Shown: positions 1 to 12,536, counted from the stretch's first letter. The stretch is 64,000 nt of DNA from Aporrectodea caliginosa (GCA_020284085.1 JACEVL010000482.1:50001-114000), one strand, 5' to 3'. Program-made: numbers and translations. Notes: generated by a model from the letters alone, not told the origin.

Positions 1-137
1 TCAATGGGAAAGACCTTCGCAGGTGAATCCACGGCGCATGGAGACACTCCATTGGAGATTATCAGCTTCTGAAAGGTTCCATGAGTTGCTGGGACTAGCA
101 GTAGAAATGTTAGTAAAAAAGGACAAGATGTTGCCAT
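1..137 (-). CDS. Gene A, exon 1 (partial): signal peptide and start of PAN/apple-like domain
   Basis: This is the first coding exon of another member of the PAN-FN2-FReD family, cut by the left edge of the window. The ATG is the complement of 135-137. It is followed by a hydrophobic signal peptide and then the conserved start of the apple-like domain (residues CAVDSPAKVFPI). It aligns without gaps to exon 1 of gene B (7276 downward), so the visible reading frame is intact. The leader upstream of the ATG (138-240) is also conserved with genes B and C. The other exons, if present, lie outside the window. Function as a secreted recognition protein is inferred from complete paralogues. Confidence 0.65.
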   Translation of the reverse strand, partial: MATSCPFLLTFLLLVPATHGTFQKLIISNGVSPCAVDSPAKVFPI

Positions 138-330
138 CTTCGTCGTGTTAAATTGAAAAGTATCTCAGAAAAAATGTTCTCCCCTTACATGTATTATCAG
201 TCTTCAAAGATTGCTAAAGTAACGGTTAAGGATATCTAAAGTCAATGACGGTCATGCTTGACATGAGCTGGTTTCCATCCACTCACTTGTTGTCACAATC
301 GCTGCAACAAATTGCAATACACATCGGGCA
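138..330 (-). promoter_or_regulatory. Conserved 5' leader/proximal upstream block of gene A
   Basis: The stretch upstream of the gene A start is closely matched at 7277-7470 (gene B) and, more weakly, at 31782-31960 (gene C). Shared cores include a GAATGTTCTCC-like block and TTTGCTAAAGTAACGG read on the plus strand. Conservation across three paralogues suggests a 5' UTR and proximal promoter, but shared recent ancestry could explain it as well. No clear TATA box was identified. Confidence 0.35.
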
Positions 331-1032
331 ATCATTGGTTTATTCATGTACTATGACAAGCCTCTGTGCCTCAGAAAAATATAGATAAATAAACCTCGAG
401 AAGTCTACTTCTTTGATGCAAAACTGCAAAATGGACAGTTGCTTTTCAGTAGCTTTTAATGATGCAAGTTAAGTCACAAGCTAAAATAAAACTATTTTCA
501 AACACCATATCGTTTGGAAATCTCCATGTGTCACACATTCCTGAATTTGATACATCTGTTCAACACAATATTCCTGCTATCCTGGTGAAAATTTGGACAA
601 TAAAAACAAAAGCGTTTGCATCAGTTGGCGTGTCGTTAGCCTAATAACTAGAAATTTCTGTAAATAATATTATGTTAAATAGGGAAATCGATAATGCCTG
701 GACTTTATTTCGCACAAAGCAGAACAGAGAAACTAAGCAAACTTAGCAAAGACTAGAACAGAAATGCAAAAATACAAAAATACAATGTTATGGAACCGGT
801 CTAACAAAGAACCACGTATAGGCTGCAATGCGCATGAGAATAAAGCTCTTAGTATGTTGAGCATAATGCATGGCAACTAACAGGTTGTAACGTGTCTTAT
901 GTTCATCCAGTCTGCTTCCATTGTGTGCTTGATGGTGCAGCAATTTCTATAACTCTAACGATACTAATGCCACTCAGCACGCCATGTGGAACTGAATGGG
1001 GTTCAATATTAGATTCACACACACACACACAC

Positions 1033-1260
1033 GGGGGGGGTGGTGTTTGAGGTATGTTCGGTGCCTTGCAGCCGGAGGGTTGCGGGTTCGAATCCACCTC
1101 AAGCCGCCGCGTAGGGACCCTGGGCAAGTCCTTCACTCGCAATTGCTCATTCGCTTCGATTCAGTGTCCGCGCTGTATTCGCTCAGATTTTCTGAGTAGA
1201 AATCTTGAAGGGGCGCTATAACAAGTGCTCATGCATACATACATACATACATACATACAC
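1033..1260 (+). repeat. tRNA-derived SINE, family 1, copy 1
   Basis: The head has a Pol III box B (GGTTCGAATCC near 1084) with a degraded box A, followed by a conserved body and the 3' end GGGGCGCTATAACAAGTG. A (CATA)n tail follows, running into (TA)n. A second copy with a better box A is at 17033-17255. The 3' end resembles the CR1/L2-like LINE 3' ends in this window (for example 32400-32450), which suggests LINE-dependent mobilisation. Confidence 0.75.
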
Positions 1261-1264
1261 ACAC

Positions 1265-1266
<2 letters not shown>

Positions 1267-1312
<46 letters not shown>
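1267..1312. repeat. (TA)n microsatellite
   Basis: An uninterrupted AT dinucleotide run directly follows the tail of the SINE at 1033-1260. Confidence 0.9.
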
Positions 1313-1315
<3 letters not shown>

Positions 1316-1320
1316 AACGT

Positions 1321-3470
1321 ATACATACTGATACTTACATACTGATATATCCGCAGCTTACATAATTTGATACAACATTACTGTCACAAATAGCTCAGAA
1401 ATCATTTTCAGCTGGCCTTAATCTTTAAGAACCGTTAGATAGCAAGTAAGAGCGGCTTTATGACGGTCTTAAGACGCGGCGCAGACAAGTGAACAGATAA
1501 ATACAAACATACCTAGTATAATTACCAACAAAACACACACATACATGCTTACATACAGAATACATAATATGCATGCGATCGGGTTAGAGCAAAGATTTCC
1601 ATATTACGATTCCTTTAATGCTCGTTGATATAAACGGCGGCGTCTGGAGGTTGGTGTCTTGGTGAATGGTGATCACCTCGAAGGCCCTTTCTTGCGGGGC
1701 GGACTACGTCGGAAACATGAAGCGTAGCGCATTCAGCCACAAGAATACGACGTTTCTCCGTCCGTCCACCGGGGTTTCAGTGAGCGGTCGAGATACATAA
1801 TAATATTACGTTCCGTGATTTTAACCCAAGTCCATCTGTGCAGAAGTTGATCACCGCGTGTTCCGTATTATCATGAAACACCAAGAGTGCCATGCTATAT
1901 AGACTAGTAGGCCTAATAGTAAGTCATTTAGCGGAGTCAGTATTACCTCGTCTAAAAATGTGACACAGTTTGTCATACACTACTTCTGCAAAATAAACAT
2001 CTGGTTGGTCGTGATTTAAACCTCCTGCAGTTGGATATTTTGCTAATTTTCTAGTTTTAATTTTATGCTTCTATTCCCATCATCAGCGACCGAATAATAA
2101 TTATGGTCGTTCAAAGTTTTTCAATGTCTCCCGATCTATCCCAGTGCTACTTTGTTCACGGTCCATTCTAATGTAGACATAATCTTCGATGCCAAAGCGA
2201 GGGTGTTAACAACGGGTGCATTCATACATAAATACACCTTGGAAGGTTTGTCAACGGAGTAAACTACCGTTCCTACCTGGATACGTTGCTATCCTTAAAT
2301 ATCTTTTGAGAAATCCTGAAGACACTGCATGTGTGAAATACGGACAGCATAAGCAATCAATATCACCCTGAATTGCAGCCTTTTGGTCATTGTTTACGTG
2401 TTGCTACGCAGTTCTGTTGCTTTTGAGAGATACAGGAAAAAGAAATGACTTTCAGTTAAATCAACCTACCACAAAAGTGTTACAGAGTGCTTTCTATGAC
2501 AAAACGTGTGCAAACAGGTACATGTGATAGTTCGCCATGCGCATGTCCTTTGACGGGCGTTCGCAGTTAGCTTAATGAGGCAATACCGAGAGTAATATCA
2601 CATTTGAATGCAACCATTGCTAATTGCAAAAAGTCGATCAGGCAAAGAACAGACAGAATTGTCTTTGTCAAGTCTTCAATGCCAACTTTCGCCATTCATC
2701 TTCAGGACTTATCGATCAGCGTACATAGACTACAAACAGGTTTCTGCCGGCTGTCAATCATTTCCCCGTTCTACTATTTCATAGGTATACATTATAATTA
2801 TTTGCTTTAGTTTCGTCCAGTATTATTGGTTTTGAAACTGTGTGGTTTGTGTTTGATATGTAGGAGTCAGGCAGGCTTCCAATCATTAGGAGAGAGTCAC
2901 TAGGAGTTTGACTGATACCTTGCAAAATATAACCTCTCATCTTATTGACTAATCGATAATAGTATAGAACAAAATGTTCTTGCCGTCTGTCAGTCGGTAT
3001 ATTACATTATACTTCATATTTTTGCACCGGTCACGTCCTACATGTCTGATGCTTTGTGAGTGATTGACAGGATCCGTTTCATTATAGGGCTTTCCTGGTC
3101 TTTATTGATGATGGCAAGTCTAAAGTGTAGGTCTACAAATAATGTTTCAGCGCAGACACTGCACGTTCAATACGGCTCTAGTGAATGGTTTAACAATTAT
3201 GAACTGTTCAGTTATTAACCTATAGCAACACCACATCACATAAGTTAGCAATTCTCATAGAAAGTTTCTCATATATTGTCTTTGATTTTATATGTTTCAG
3301 AACATTTTAAATTGAGATTGCTAGAATCTTTTGTCATGCTTTTGTTCACATACTCCATAGAAACTATAGACTTACCAAAAGCATTTGAATGTATGTTGAG
3401 ACGATAAATACAGAAAAAGGTTTTAATCGCACAAATGGGCATCTTTTACAGGCCCCATGACAAAAGTCAA
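1321..3470. repeat. Segmental duplication block 2 (pairs with 12590-15290), non-coding
   Basis: This 2.1-kb stretch is collinear with 12590-15290. The other copy carries a SINE at 12677-12893 that is absent here, so this copy preserves the empty insertion site near 1408-1425. The stretch holds no convincing gene; the short open frames are not conserved between copies. It is upstream spacer of gene A. Confidence 0.75.
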
Positions 3471-3636
3471 ATTGTTTTTCATTGCTAATCATTACATATA
3501 TATATATTATATATATAATATATATATATATACTAAATAATAAACCCTAAAAATAAAATCTTCGAAAATCTAAAAGATATAATAATATTATAAGATAATT
3601 AACAAAGGTACTGTACACAGTCGCTTAGGCTACAAC

Positions 3637-4228
3637 AGTGGTTTTGAAACTTTTGGGGCCAGATACCCTTACTTTTTCTAGGCATAGCTCGCGGACACAA
3701 GTTTTCAAGAGATGTAAAATTTCTCACTTAAACATTTAAATAAAGTTTAGCAATGTTTAACTATTTCTGGGCACAGAAATGGTAATCATTTCTGAACCCA
3801 ATGCTATCTTTTGCGACAACATATTATTATGTCAAAAAATAAAAGTAAAATGATTTCAACTTGGTACCATTTGACTTTTATTTTTTGACAAAAGAGAAGA
3901 TTAAATTGAAACCAACAGATTATTATGAGGGTACGTTCATGTTAATTTTCTACACTTTCGGACCCCCACAATAGGGGGCCCGAAAATATCACACGTTTTA
4001 ATGTGAGATTTCGGGCCTCCCAAATTAATAGGGGGTCGAAAATGTCCCATAAAATATCGCAGAAAATAAAGTTTGTACCATTTGAGTTGTTTTTTTTAAT
4101 AAAAGAAAAAATTTAATTGAAACCATAATAGGCCTATTATTATTAGGGTGTCTTGTTCATGTTAATTTCTGACATTTTCGGGCCCCCTAATTTGCGGACC
4201 CTGTGCAATTGCACGGTTCGCACACTGG
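3637..4228. mobile_element. Possible hAT-like non-autonomous element with internal 0.2-kb repeat
   Basis: The interval begins CAGTGGTTTTGAAACTTTTG and ends near CACACTG, in the style of hAT termini. It is absent from the paired duplicate at 15290-15595. Inside, about 120 bp at 3862-3980 is repeated, diverged, at 4075-4197. Both units hold ACCATTTGA, TTAATTGAAACCA-like and TTCGG(G)CCCCC cores. I could not match an 8-bp target duplication at the chosen ends, so boundaries and class are uncertain. Confidence 0.4.
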
Positions 4229-4659
4229 TAAGGCCGGTATTGTTATATCGTAGTATCTATTCTCAATTTACTAGTTTTATTATAAAATCAACAGAGTCAG
4301 ATTTGGATGAATTTGTTTGTTCTGTTCGATTCGAAGGGAGCTACGCCTACTTCATGGAAAAAGTGCGACACTAAATTCAGAAACTCAAATCTAGCAAAAA
4401 TCAGAGCCCGAATAATTGAATCTAAATTTAATTAGCGTTATTTGTTGCCAGAATTGCCACTGGTTCTTTCAACAATACCACAAATATATAGGAACTTACA
4501 CTTTGAGCCCTTTTAGAGTGTCTGATTTAAAAAGGGTCCAAAACCCATTTCATGAACAATGAGGCCGCTTGCGCCAAATACACTACCGTGCAGCATGCGA
4601 TATTTAAACCTACCTGAATAAAAGATTTGATCAGAAATTATCGTCGTCTATTTCGCAGT

Positions 4660-4775
4660 TGTAAAAGAAATGCAAAAGAAATAAATTATGCAAAATTCGT
4701 CACAGAATCGTAGTACTTGGAAAATTCGCAAGTCGCACCGACTTTGAGTTAATCGGAGTTGGCAGTTGTTACCTT
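4660..4775 (-). pseudogene. Relic of a PAN/apple exon (3' part only)
   Basis: The minus strand matches the end of the relic apple exon at 16018-16200, including the stretch that encodes ...LRIFQV in that copy. Here the match stops at a (TAA)n array starting at 4799, so the upstream half of the exon is gone. It occupies the same place in the duplicated segment as the relic at 16.0-16.3 kb. Confidence 0.6.
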
Positions 4776-4798
4776 AGTCCCTCCATTCTGTTTCTTCA

Positions 4799-5033
<235 letters not shown>

Positions 5034-5239
5034 CATTATTATTATTATTATTATTATTATTATCGGAGGAGAGCTGAGATTGATAGGCGAGAAGAGAATT
5101 AACGAACTGGCGGAGTTCTTTTTGGAAGTTGTTTCCAAAGAATTGGTGTAGCGCAGAATAGATCAAGGAACGTTGATCGCTAACTCTATCGGTCTGGGAA
5201 AAACATCGCTACACACGCACACACCATATAAATAATTGC

Positions 5240-5305
<66 letters not shown>

Positions 5306-5306
5306 C
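5240..5306. repeat. (ATT)n microsatellite at the 3' side of the RLE-LINE
   Basis: A pure ATT array immediately downstream, in LINE orientation, of the C-terminal coding region at 5343. Confidence 0.9.
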
Positions 5307-5342
5307 CGAGTTCTTAAAATCATGGTTATTAAAATAAAGGTT

Positions 5343-6636
5343 CTAGGGCCTCATCGAACCCAGGCACGCGATAGCGTTGAACCGCTGGATTGTGACTGAG
5401 ATCTTTTGGAACAGGAAGAAAGTTTCTTGAAGATCTTCCGTTGTTCTTGTCAGTCGTCGGCCGAGTTCCATGATGAAGGCCAGGCCTTCCCGGTCCATTG
5501 GCCCCATCGTTTCTATCGCGATAGGGGTAAAACAGTATCTCGTCTGAAGCTCAGCGTATTTGGATTGCTTTCTAGTCGCGGCTATTTCCGCTGCTCCTCC
5601 CGCCGCTGCTGATGTCTCGGCCAAGTACGACGGCGCGAAAGTGTCAATGATTGTCACATCCCAAATCAGAGAACGCCCGCTTTTCCACGGAATCAAGGTT
5701 TGGCCATCCGGTCTTTTCCCATCCAGTCGGGTAAGGCCAGCCGGTTCCTTGATCGATGGTATGCCTACCCTGATGAGACTGCGCAGCACAATATCGTTAA
5801 TTGAAGAATGTCTTGCTTGTCTGCCGAAGCCCAGTGAGCAAGCCATTCCATGCGAGCCTCTGGCTGAGACCATTGTTCCACATGCGCATGCGTGTGGGGC
5901 ATAGATGACCGCCCCTAGTCTCAAGCCCACCGCCACCTCATCTCCTCGTCGTTCAGCCGTAGGCCTTGGGCTGCATGCGGCAGGGCGAAGAGCCAGTCTG
6001 AAGCGTGTGGGGCCTGTATGGCGTTTAGCCTGGCCAGATCATACGAGTCCCGGGCGCGCGATTCGATCCCCGACATGGCGGTTGACAGCAGCGGTGTATC
6101 CCATGAAGACTGTTTGCAGTGTGAAGACGGGAAGTCGGTCGTTTCAGCGGTGCTCTGCTGCCATCTGGTTCTCATTATTTCCACGATAGAATCTTCGGGC
6201 ACCTGTGTCAGGGCGGGGATGAGCGATTGGGTGAGCTGAGATCTTGCGGCTGAGGCTAAAAAAGCTGAAAGTGCCAACGAAGATGCTCTTCTTATTCCCA
6301 GTCCGCCCATCCTGATAGGCATGGAAGAGAGTGACCATTGATCGTCAGAGAGAGCGATGTTAAGAATGCTCTCGGTGCCAGCACGTAATCCTTCGTCGAA
6401 TTTCACGAGGCCCGGGTGTTCATGACAGGGTGAGCAGCGCAGGATATGTATAAGTCTCGGAGCCCCTATAGAGCTCCGTAGGATCAGTAGTGCATCTTGT
6501 CTTGGAATCTGCTCCAACTTTTTCATAGCTCTTGCCAAGTTCGACGCCATTGTGTCTAAAGTCTCGTTGAGGGCTTCTCGCGAAGATAGTGGTGCGCCTA
6601 GCAGCTCTGCTGCTGATGGGTCTATGCGCAGGACCG

Positions 6637-6640
<4 letters not shown>
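5343..6640 (-). mobile_element. LINE C-terminal region with CCHC finger and restriction-like endonuclease (R2/R4/HERO-like), frameshifted
   Basis: This fragment encodes the C-terminal part of a site-specific-type non-LTR retrotransposon. The upstream frame (6640 to 5921) has the post-RT thumb region (GAPL..., GGLGIRRAS..., SDWLFALP, LRLNDEEMRWR). A frameshift near 5930 leads to the second frame (5936 to 5343), which holds a CCHC finger (CACG...HGMAC), the RPDG...IWDVT restriction-like-endonuclease core, a KQSKY motif and a conserved end (QKISVTIQR). The 5' part including RT is missing; the element begins at a (TAA)n array (6638-6722) and ends at another (5240-5306). Such endonucleases are known from R2, R4/Dong and HERO clades. 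Choice among these is inference. The copy is dead. Confidence 0.75.
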
Positions 6641-6711
<71 letters not shown>

Positions 6712-6722
6712 TTATTATTATC
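6638..6722. repeat. (ATT)n microsatellite at the 5' side of the RLE-LINE
   Basis: An ATT array with one ATTTTTATT interruption directly precedes the truncated LINE in its own orientation. Confidence 0.9.
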
Positions 6723-6967
6723 TCATTATCATCATAGATAGCTTAAGCATCATCGTTATTTTTATTATTCATGCGATTTTCATTGCACCATCATGCGGAC
6801 ACTGGAGACCGGTGTAGATCATCTATCAGAAATAATCAGAACATTTCGGTCTGCCTAACACGCAATACCGAATTGAAAAATTCAAAGTCCACACTGGCCA
6901 CAAAAAATCAGCCAGAGATTATATTTTAAGTTCTATACTGTATAAGTTGAGTCAATGAAGTGCTAAC

Positions 6968-7276
6968 CTTGAAATACTCGCAAGTTGAATTCATCACAAA
7001 GTTGATCGGAATATAGTCGTACAGCTGACACTGATTCTCAGCGGCGTTAACGTTGTAACCGGTGCAGTTTGGTTCGATGTGGCACTTCCAGGAACACAAG
7101 ACAGACGATGGAACACACATTGGAACTGAGGATATCGCTTCAATGGGAAAGACCTTCGCAGGTGAATCCACGGCGCATAGAGAGATTCCGTTGGAGATTA
7201 CCAGTTTCTGAAAGGTTCCAAGAGTTGCTGGGACCAGCCGTAGAAAAGTTAGCAAAAATGGACAAAATGTTGCCAT
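6968..7276 (-). CDS. Gene B, orphan exon 1: signal peptide plus PAN/apple-like domain
   Basis: The exon runs from ATG (complement of 7274-7276) to a GT donor at 6966-6967, giving 103 codons and ending in phase 0 like exon 1 of genes C, D, E and F. The translation starts with a hydrophobic signal peptide. It continues with CAVDSPAKVFPIE, CSWKCHIEPNCTGYN, ENQCQLYDYIP and STCEYFK, the cysteine pattern of the family's apple-like domain. No matching micro-exon, FN2-like or FReD exon was found between here and gene A. The region downstream is filled by a LINE and (TAA)n arrays. This is probably a stranded duplicate, although the frame is open. Confidence 0.7.
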
Positions 7277-7480
7277 CTTCGTCGTGTTGTACTGTAAAAG
7301 TACCTGAGAAAGAATGTTCTCCGCTGGAATTTATTATCAGTTTCCAAAGATTGCTAAAGTAACGGTAAAGGATATCTAAAGTCGATGACGGTCATGCTTG
7401 ACATGAGCTGGTTTCCATCCACTCACTTGTTGTCACAACCGCTGCAACGAATTGCAATACACATCCGGCAATCAGTGCTT
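7277..7480 (-). promoter_or_regulatory. Conserved 5' leader/upstream block of gene B
   Basis: Matches the gene A upstream block (138-330) nearly base for base, and the gene C block (31782-31960) in short cores. Interpreted as 5' UTR and proximal promoter on the basis of position; no start site can be named. Confidence 0.35.
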
Positions 7481-7639
7481 TGTTCATTTACTATGACAAG
7501 CCTTTCCGCCTAAGAAAAAAATAGATAAATAAACCTCGAGAAGTCTACTTCTTTGGTGCAAAACTACAAAAAGTACAGTTGCTTTTCTGTAGCTTTTAAT
7601 GATGCAAGTTAAGTCACAAGCTGAAATAAAACTATTTTC

Positions 7640-7746
<107 letters not shown>

Positions 7747-7837
7747 GTAATAACAGTGACAATTTATTTAATGTAATAGTTAGTTTAAAGTGGCCAAGCT
7801 GTCTGTTTCAAAATTATTTTTGAAAGAAAAATATATA

Positions 7838-9009
7838 CAGGGTGGCCAATAGGAATGCAACTACTTTAAATGGATATAACTTTAACAATTGTTATCCGAA
7901 CATCGTGCCCAATATACTAAATTGAAGGTAATCATCCACTCTACAACTATGTCAAATCTTGCACTGATAATACGGCACCGTTGTTATAAAATTTCGGTAC
8001 GGCGCACACCTCTCAAATTTGAACATAAATATTGAACATCATGGCGCCGCTCACGGAAGAGGATAGAATTTTAATCGCAGAAAAAGGATACAATGCACAT
8101 CAGATGATGATAGAATTCCCTTCTAGAAAATGGAATAAATATGCTCTACATCGATTGATTAAACAAATTGATGCTACGGGAACGTCTAACAGCCGCAACT
8201 GTGGTCGCAAACGTTCTGCGCGCACAGCAGCTAGCGAACACTGCACAAGTCCAACAGTTAATTTGCAGTCAAGAAACATTCTTTGTTACTCCAAAGGCTA
8301 AGGTGAACAGTGTTTATTACTTCGATGAAGTACTCGCAAGAGGACTGCTACGTGATATTCGCCAACTGTCTGGAGTTGATGGTTACATCTTTCAGCAAGA
8401 TGGAGCGCCGGCGCATCGTTCACGTCATACGGTTGCCTATCTGAACGCTAACGTACCTGAGTTAATTGAACCGGAGAACTGGCCACCGAACAGTCCGGAT
8501 TTAAACCCGGTTGACTATTCGATCTGGGGTTATCTTCAGCAACTGGTCTATCGTGAACCGATACGTGACGTTGAACATTTGAAAGAAGTGATTCTTTGCT
8601 GCTGGGCTGAGATAGCCCAAGCACTGGTGAACTCAGCCATCGATCAGTGGTCATCTCGTGTTGATGCAGTCATTAAAGCACGTGGTGGACATAATTTTAT
8701 TGAGTATTTGTTTGACTGATGGTAAATTCACTCGAGATATTAATAATTATTGTTAGTACTAAGTGATTGTTTAGAATTGACATCTTAAGTTTATGACTTT
8801 TGTTTTTTCTTGCAGTTTTATGGCACGAAAATGGCACATCGAATATTAATAGCATTATCTCAAAACGTCGTAATAATATCTCGTAGATATTTTGGAGAAT
8901 GATAAAATGGATAATTATCTTCAATCTGATATATTGGACAAGACGTTCAGATAAAAATTGTTCAAGTTGTGAGGCGTCAAAGTTGTTGCATTCCTATTGG
9001 CCCACCCTG
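7838..9009 (+). mobile_element. Internally deleted Tc1/mariner-type transposon
   Basis: The 1,172-bp element has inverted ends starting CAGGGTGGCCAATAGGAATG (the right end has one extra G) and is flanked by TA at 7836-7837 and 9010-9011. An N-terminal helix-turn-helix piece is encoded from 8041 (MAPLTEEDRILIAEKG). A second frame (about 8290-8717) encodes the DDE C-terminal half, with FQQDGAPAHRSRHT and NSPDLNPVDYSIWG carrying the second and third catalytic acids. The central part with the first catalytic Asp is missing and the frame shifts near 8280, so it cannot make an active transposase. Confidence 0.85.
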
Positions 9010-10001
9010 TATATACGCAAAGTGCAACAATTACAGTCACGGAGTTGTAACTCTTTTTTATACTATAACATTACCGGATAAATTTCTGTAAATTGTCAAC
9101 AGAATCAAACATCCATATTGATTTGTTGTTGGTAAAATCAGTGCAGACATGTTCCCTGCTATCGAAGATGTCAATTCAAAAAACGAGGGTTTTCAATTTA
9201 TTTCACAGATGGCAGAAACCCATTCGTAACGTTGTTGAAAGCAATAACTGAAGACAGATGGTTTTATTTATTTTTAATTATTTAGTTCGTCAATAAATTA
9301 ATACAAACCATGTTGAGCAATGGATATAATTATGTAAGTTAATGATCTAAAAAATAAAGCATCAGCTCAGCGCTTCAACTTACTGTTACCCTAACGTAAT
9401 GTTGAATTGACTCACCATTAGAAAGGACAATGAAATTTCGGGTTAAAATAGGACTTTATAAAAAAAATTCATACTAATCATCTAAATAATATAAAAGAAC
9501 TAATTTTTTATTACTAACTCATGCCCTACAATGTATTTAAAAATTATAAATTATACTTTTACTCTTTGTGCAAGCCGTACAAAGGAGAAGACGGAAATTT
9601 CTCTAATTTGCTGCCGGTTGTGAAATATACCCATCAATTATAGTCTCTGTTTGTGAGGAACCAATTGTGACTATACCTCATAGATTTGGCGAGAACGAAA
9701 CCCGAACTATTACACCGAACTAAAATCGCTAAAAACGCTGTAATTGTTATGGAACCGTTCTAACAAAGAACCACGTATAGGGTAGTACAATGCACATGAG
9801 AATAAAGCTTGTAACTATGTTGAGCATAGTGCCTGCATAGAGTGAGATCAGAGCATAATGGATGGCAATTAACAGGCTGTAACGTGTCTTATATTCATGC
9901 CAGTCTGCTTCCATTGTGTGCTTGATGGTGCAGCAATTTTCTACAACACCAACGGCACTAATGCCAGTCAGCACGCCATGTGGAACTAAATGGGGTTCAC
10001 T

Positions 10002-10007
<6 letters not shown>

Positions 10008-10049
<42 letters not shown>
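10008..10049. repeat. (TA)n microsatellite
   Basis: An AT run directly left of the transposon at 10060; a matching run continues on its right at 12541-12577, so the element appears to have inserted into a (TA)n array. Confidence 0.9.
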
Positions 10050-10054
<5 letters not shown>

Positions 10055-10315
10055 TATATTAGGGTGTCTCTTAAAAATGAAAGTTTAAATTTTAATCTCT
10101 CACCCTTTCAAGTTGTTAGGTTCATGGAAAACAATGTTACAAAAGATTTTGTGAAAATCGGATAACTATTTTAGAAGTTGCCCTTTGATGTCAAAGTTTT
10201 AGCAATGTAGGCCTATTGTTTATAATTATGCTACATAGTTCGAATCATTAAGAAAGGGACAGATTGCACTATTAATTTGCCAATTTCAATCTAAACAAGA
10301 AGGGAAGCAGACTAT

Positions 10316-10392
10316 TACTTCATCCTCGTCCTCGTCCTCCTCGTCCTCCTCCTCGTCCTCCTTGTCCTCGTCCTCGTCTTCCTCCTCATCAT
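10316..10392. repeat. Imperfect (TCC/TCG) triplet tract
   Basis: A pyrimidine-rich tract of TCCTCG-type units inside the transposon at 10060-12539. The short poly-Ser reading frame over it is a repeat artefact. Confidence 0.7.
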
Positions 10393-11564
10393 CTAGCACT
10401 ACAGCAGAGAGGGAAGATTATCATCCTTCTTGTGCTTCCCGCGATGGCCCATCGCCAAAGACAGAACGGTTAACAAAATGTCTAGCAGACTGTCATTTGC
10501 ACCGGTCAGAACCAACGTCTCATCCAGAACGTCACCTTCATTGTCAGTGACATTGGCTCTTGCCTTGGGCAGAACGTTACTGATTTGAATATCAGCAGGA
10601 GTACAATTCATTGCTCCAGGGCCAAACATCGTTCCGCCAAGTCGAACAAGCTACAATCAGAGTTCACTGTAACTGTATCTTTGACAATTAACAGCACATT
10701 GGGATGAGAAGTTAATGGAAGATCCAACTGACACAGAGCATATCGACCGTCTTCCAATTCTTATAATTATCAGGTGATAGAGTGGAGCAGCTACTCGGTG
10801 TTCCGAAACTTCCATCCGGATCTACCGAGGCCCAAGCTACTGACGTCATCATGTCTTTGGGGCATTATCCATGGATCGTGTTACGGCGCTGTGCTTCGAC
10901 ACTGCAGCCTCAAATACTGTCCTGCCAAAGGCTAGATGCAACTTCACTGACAATGAAGGTGCACAATTATAGAGAACAGGTTTGGAAGAGATTTGCTCTT
11001 CTTGCCATGTCACCATCATATGGGAGAGCTAGTGGTTGGGGTGACTTTCGAAGAGACAAGTGGTGCAACTACTAGCCCTGCAGTTCTTCTCTCTCTCTCT
11101 CTCTCTATATTTATATTATATATTTATGAATGAATGAATGAATATATATATATATACAAGCGATATAGGAGGCACGAGGTGTTCATTTGCAGGTGCCAGG
11201 CGCATTGTGCCAGATGGATGGCCAAGGTTGTATACCGGTATGCAATTAAGATCTGGCTCTTTCGTGACCAGTTCCAGATGACTGCTTCAGAGAAGACAGG
11301 AATTCGTGATCTGGCAATTTTTGCAGTTCTCATCCTTCTCAAGACCTGGATTACTGCCACAATCGAAGTTGAAACACCTCTGAACTACTTCCGACTCATG
11401 ATTGAACTCTTCATATGCCCGCATGAAGCCATTTTCAGTACAGCAAGCAAAAAGCTTGGACGTCATCTATGGTACCTTTCTGAGGAGCTGGTCGGATTGG
11501 TTCTCTTTGGTTCCAGAGTGTCTGTGGAGATGAACACACTGATGTTAGCCACCATGGACGACCA

Positions 11565-11787
11565 GAGATCCTGAGTGGCCGAGTGGGCTGGTAGCCCGCT
11601 CGTCACGCCGGCGCCCCGGGTTCGCTTCCCGGTCGGGTCGGTTTATCAGAGATTAATTTCTCGGATCTTTACTGCGGGTGGCTCGGTCGCAATTTAAACG
11701 TGGAGAAACGAGGTTGCTTTCTGCCTCCGACACTAATCATCTTCGATATGAAAAAGTGTCGTTAAGCCGAAACAATTTAATTTATTT
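11565..11787 (+). repeat. tRNA-derived SINE, family 3, with 14-bp target duplication
   Basis: The head has box A (TGGCCGAGTGG) and box B (GGGTTCGCTTCCC), as in a Leu/Ser-type tRNA, followed by a body and the end GTGTCGTTAAGCCGAAACAA. It is flanked by a perfect direct repeat, ACCATGGACGACCA, at 11551-11564 and 11788-11801. It interrupts the transposase-like frame of the element at 10060-12539 and is therefore younger than it. Confidence 0.85.
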
Positions 11788-12536
11788 ACCATGGACGACC
11801 AAGCCCCGGATCATCCAGTGACATCCACCAAGCGGCCAAAGTTAGATCTGCTTCATTTTGAGCACCGGGGCTGGAAGTTGTTCTGCGCGATAAACACTCT
11901 TCTATAGTTGGCCTTCCTCAGGATGTCCTTGCCATGGACCCGTCTGAATGCGATGAAGAGGAAACATTCCAGGGGGAAGTATACGCTTCATCAACGGGCT
12001 GGCAGTCGTCAATGGCAGGGCTAAGCGAAGCGTGGCCCTCATTAAGAAGTTGACTGCCAGAGAGTAGCAACTACAATTCCTCCTTAAAAACTTAGATGCA
12101 TCGACGCTAATTTCTGGACTGCAGCAAAAAGACTTTTATGGAAACATGTGCAATAGAATGACAGTATAATTATTCCTTGAAAATAGTCCTGAGTTTTAAC
12201 ACACACATATATATATATATATATATATTTATTTATTTATATATATGTATATATATATTATATATATAGTAGAGAATTTGTTAGACAAGCAATACAAATT
12301 GATTAGTACTACAACTGGCGATTAATTATCATGTAACATTATAATTTATTATACTTCCCATTGTACGAAGTATCATTAGTTTTCTAAACTTCACGGTTCG
12401 AAGACAACCTCTAAATATTATCCGATTTCACTGATATTTTTATAGAATTTTATTTCTATGAACCTATCACCTTGCAGGGGTGAGAGGAGAGAAATAAAAA
12501 ACATTTTTTTACTAGGCCTATATGCTAAGAGACACC

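Larger units (their letters stand above)
1..660. repeat. Segmental duplication block 1 (pairs with 7141-7640)
   Basis: Bases 1-500 match 7141-7640 nearly continuously, including exon 1, its leader and the upstream flank. The copy at 7141 is then interrupted by an (AAT)n array and a mariner element. Further collinear pairs are 770-1000 with 9740-10000, 1321-3470 with 12590-15290, and 4240-4775 with 15595-16140. Together they show that the left end of the window and the 7-16 kb interval are two copies of one segment. Confidence 0.8.

Noticed and set aside
2604..2810. Short open frame in the duplicated spacer
   Set aside because: The duplicate at about 14.09-14.29 kb encodes a different, frameshifted peptide, so the frame is not conserved.
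8168..8719. Functional transposase gene
   Set aside because: The frame shifts and the region with the first catalytic Asp is missing; the element is internally deleted.
11571..11640. Possible functional tRNA genes at the SINE heads
   Set aside because: The tRNA-like heads are imperfect, cannot form a full cloverleaf by eye, and continue into SINE bodies with tails and target duplications.
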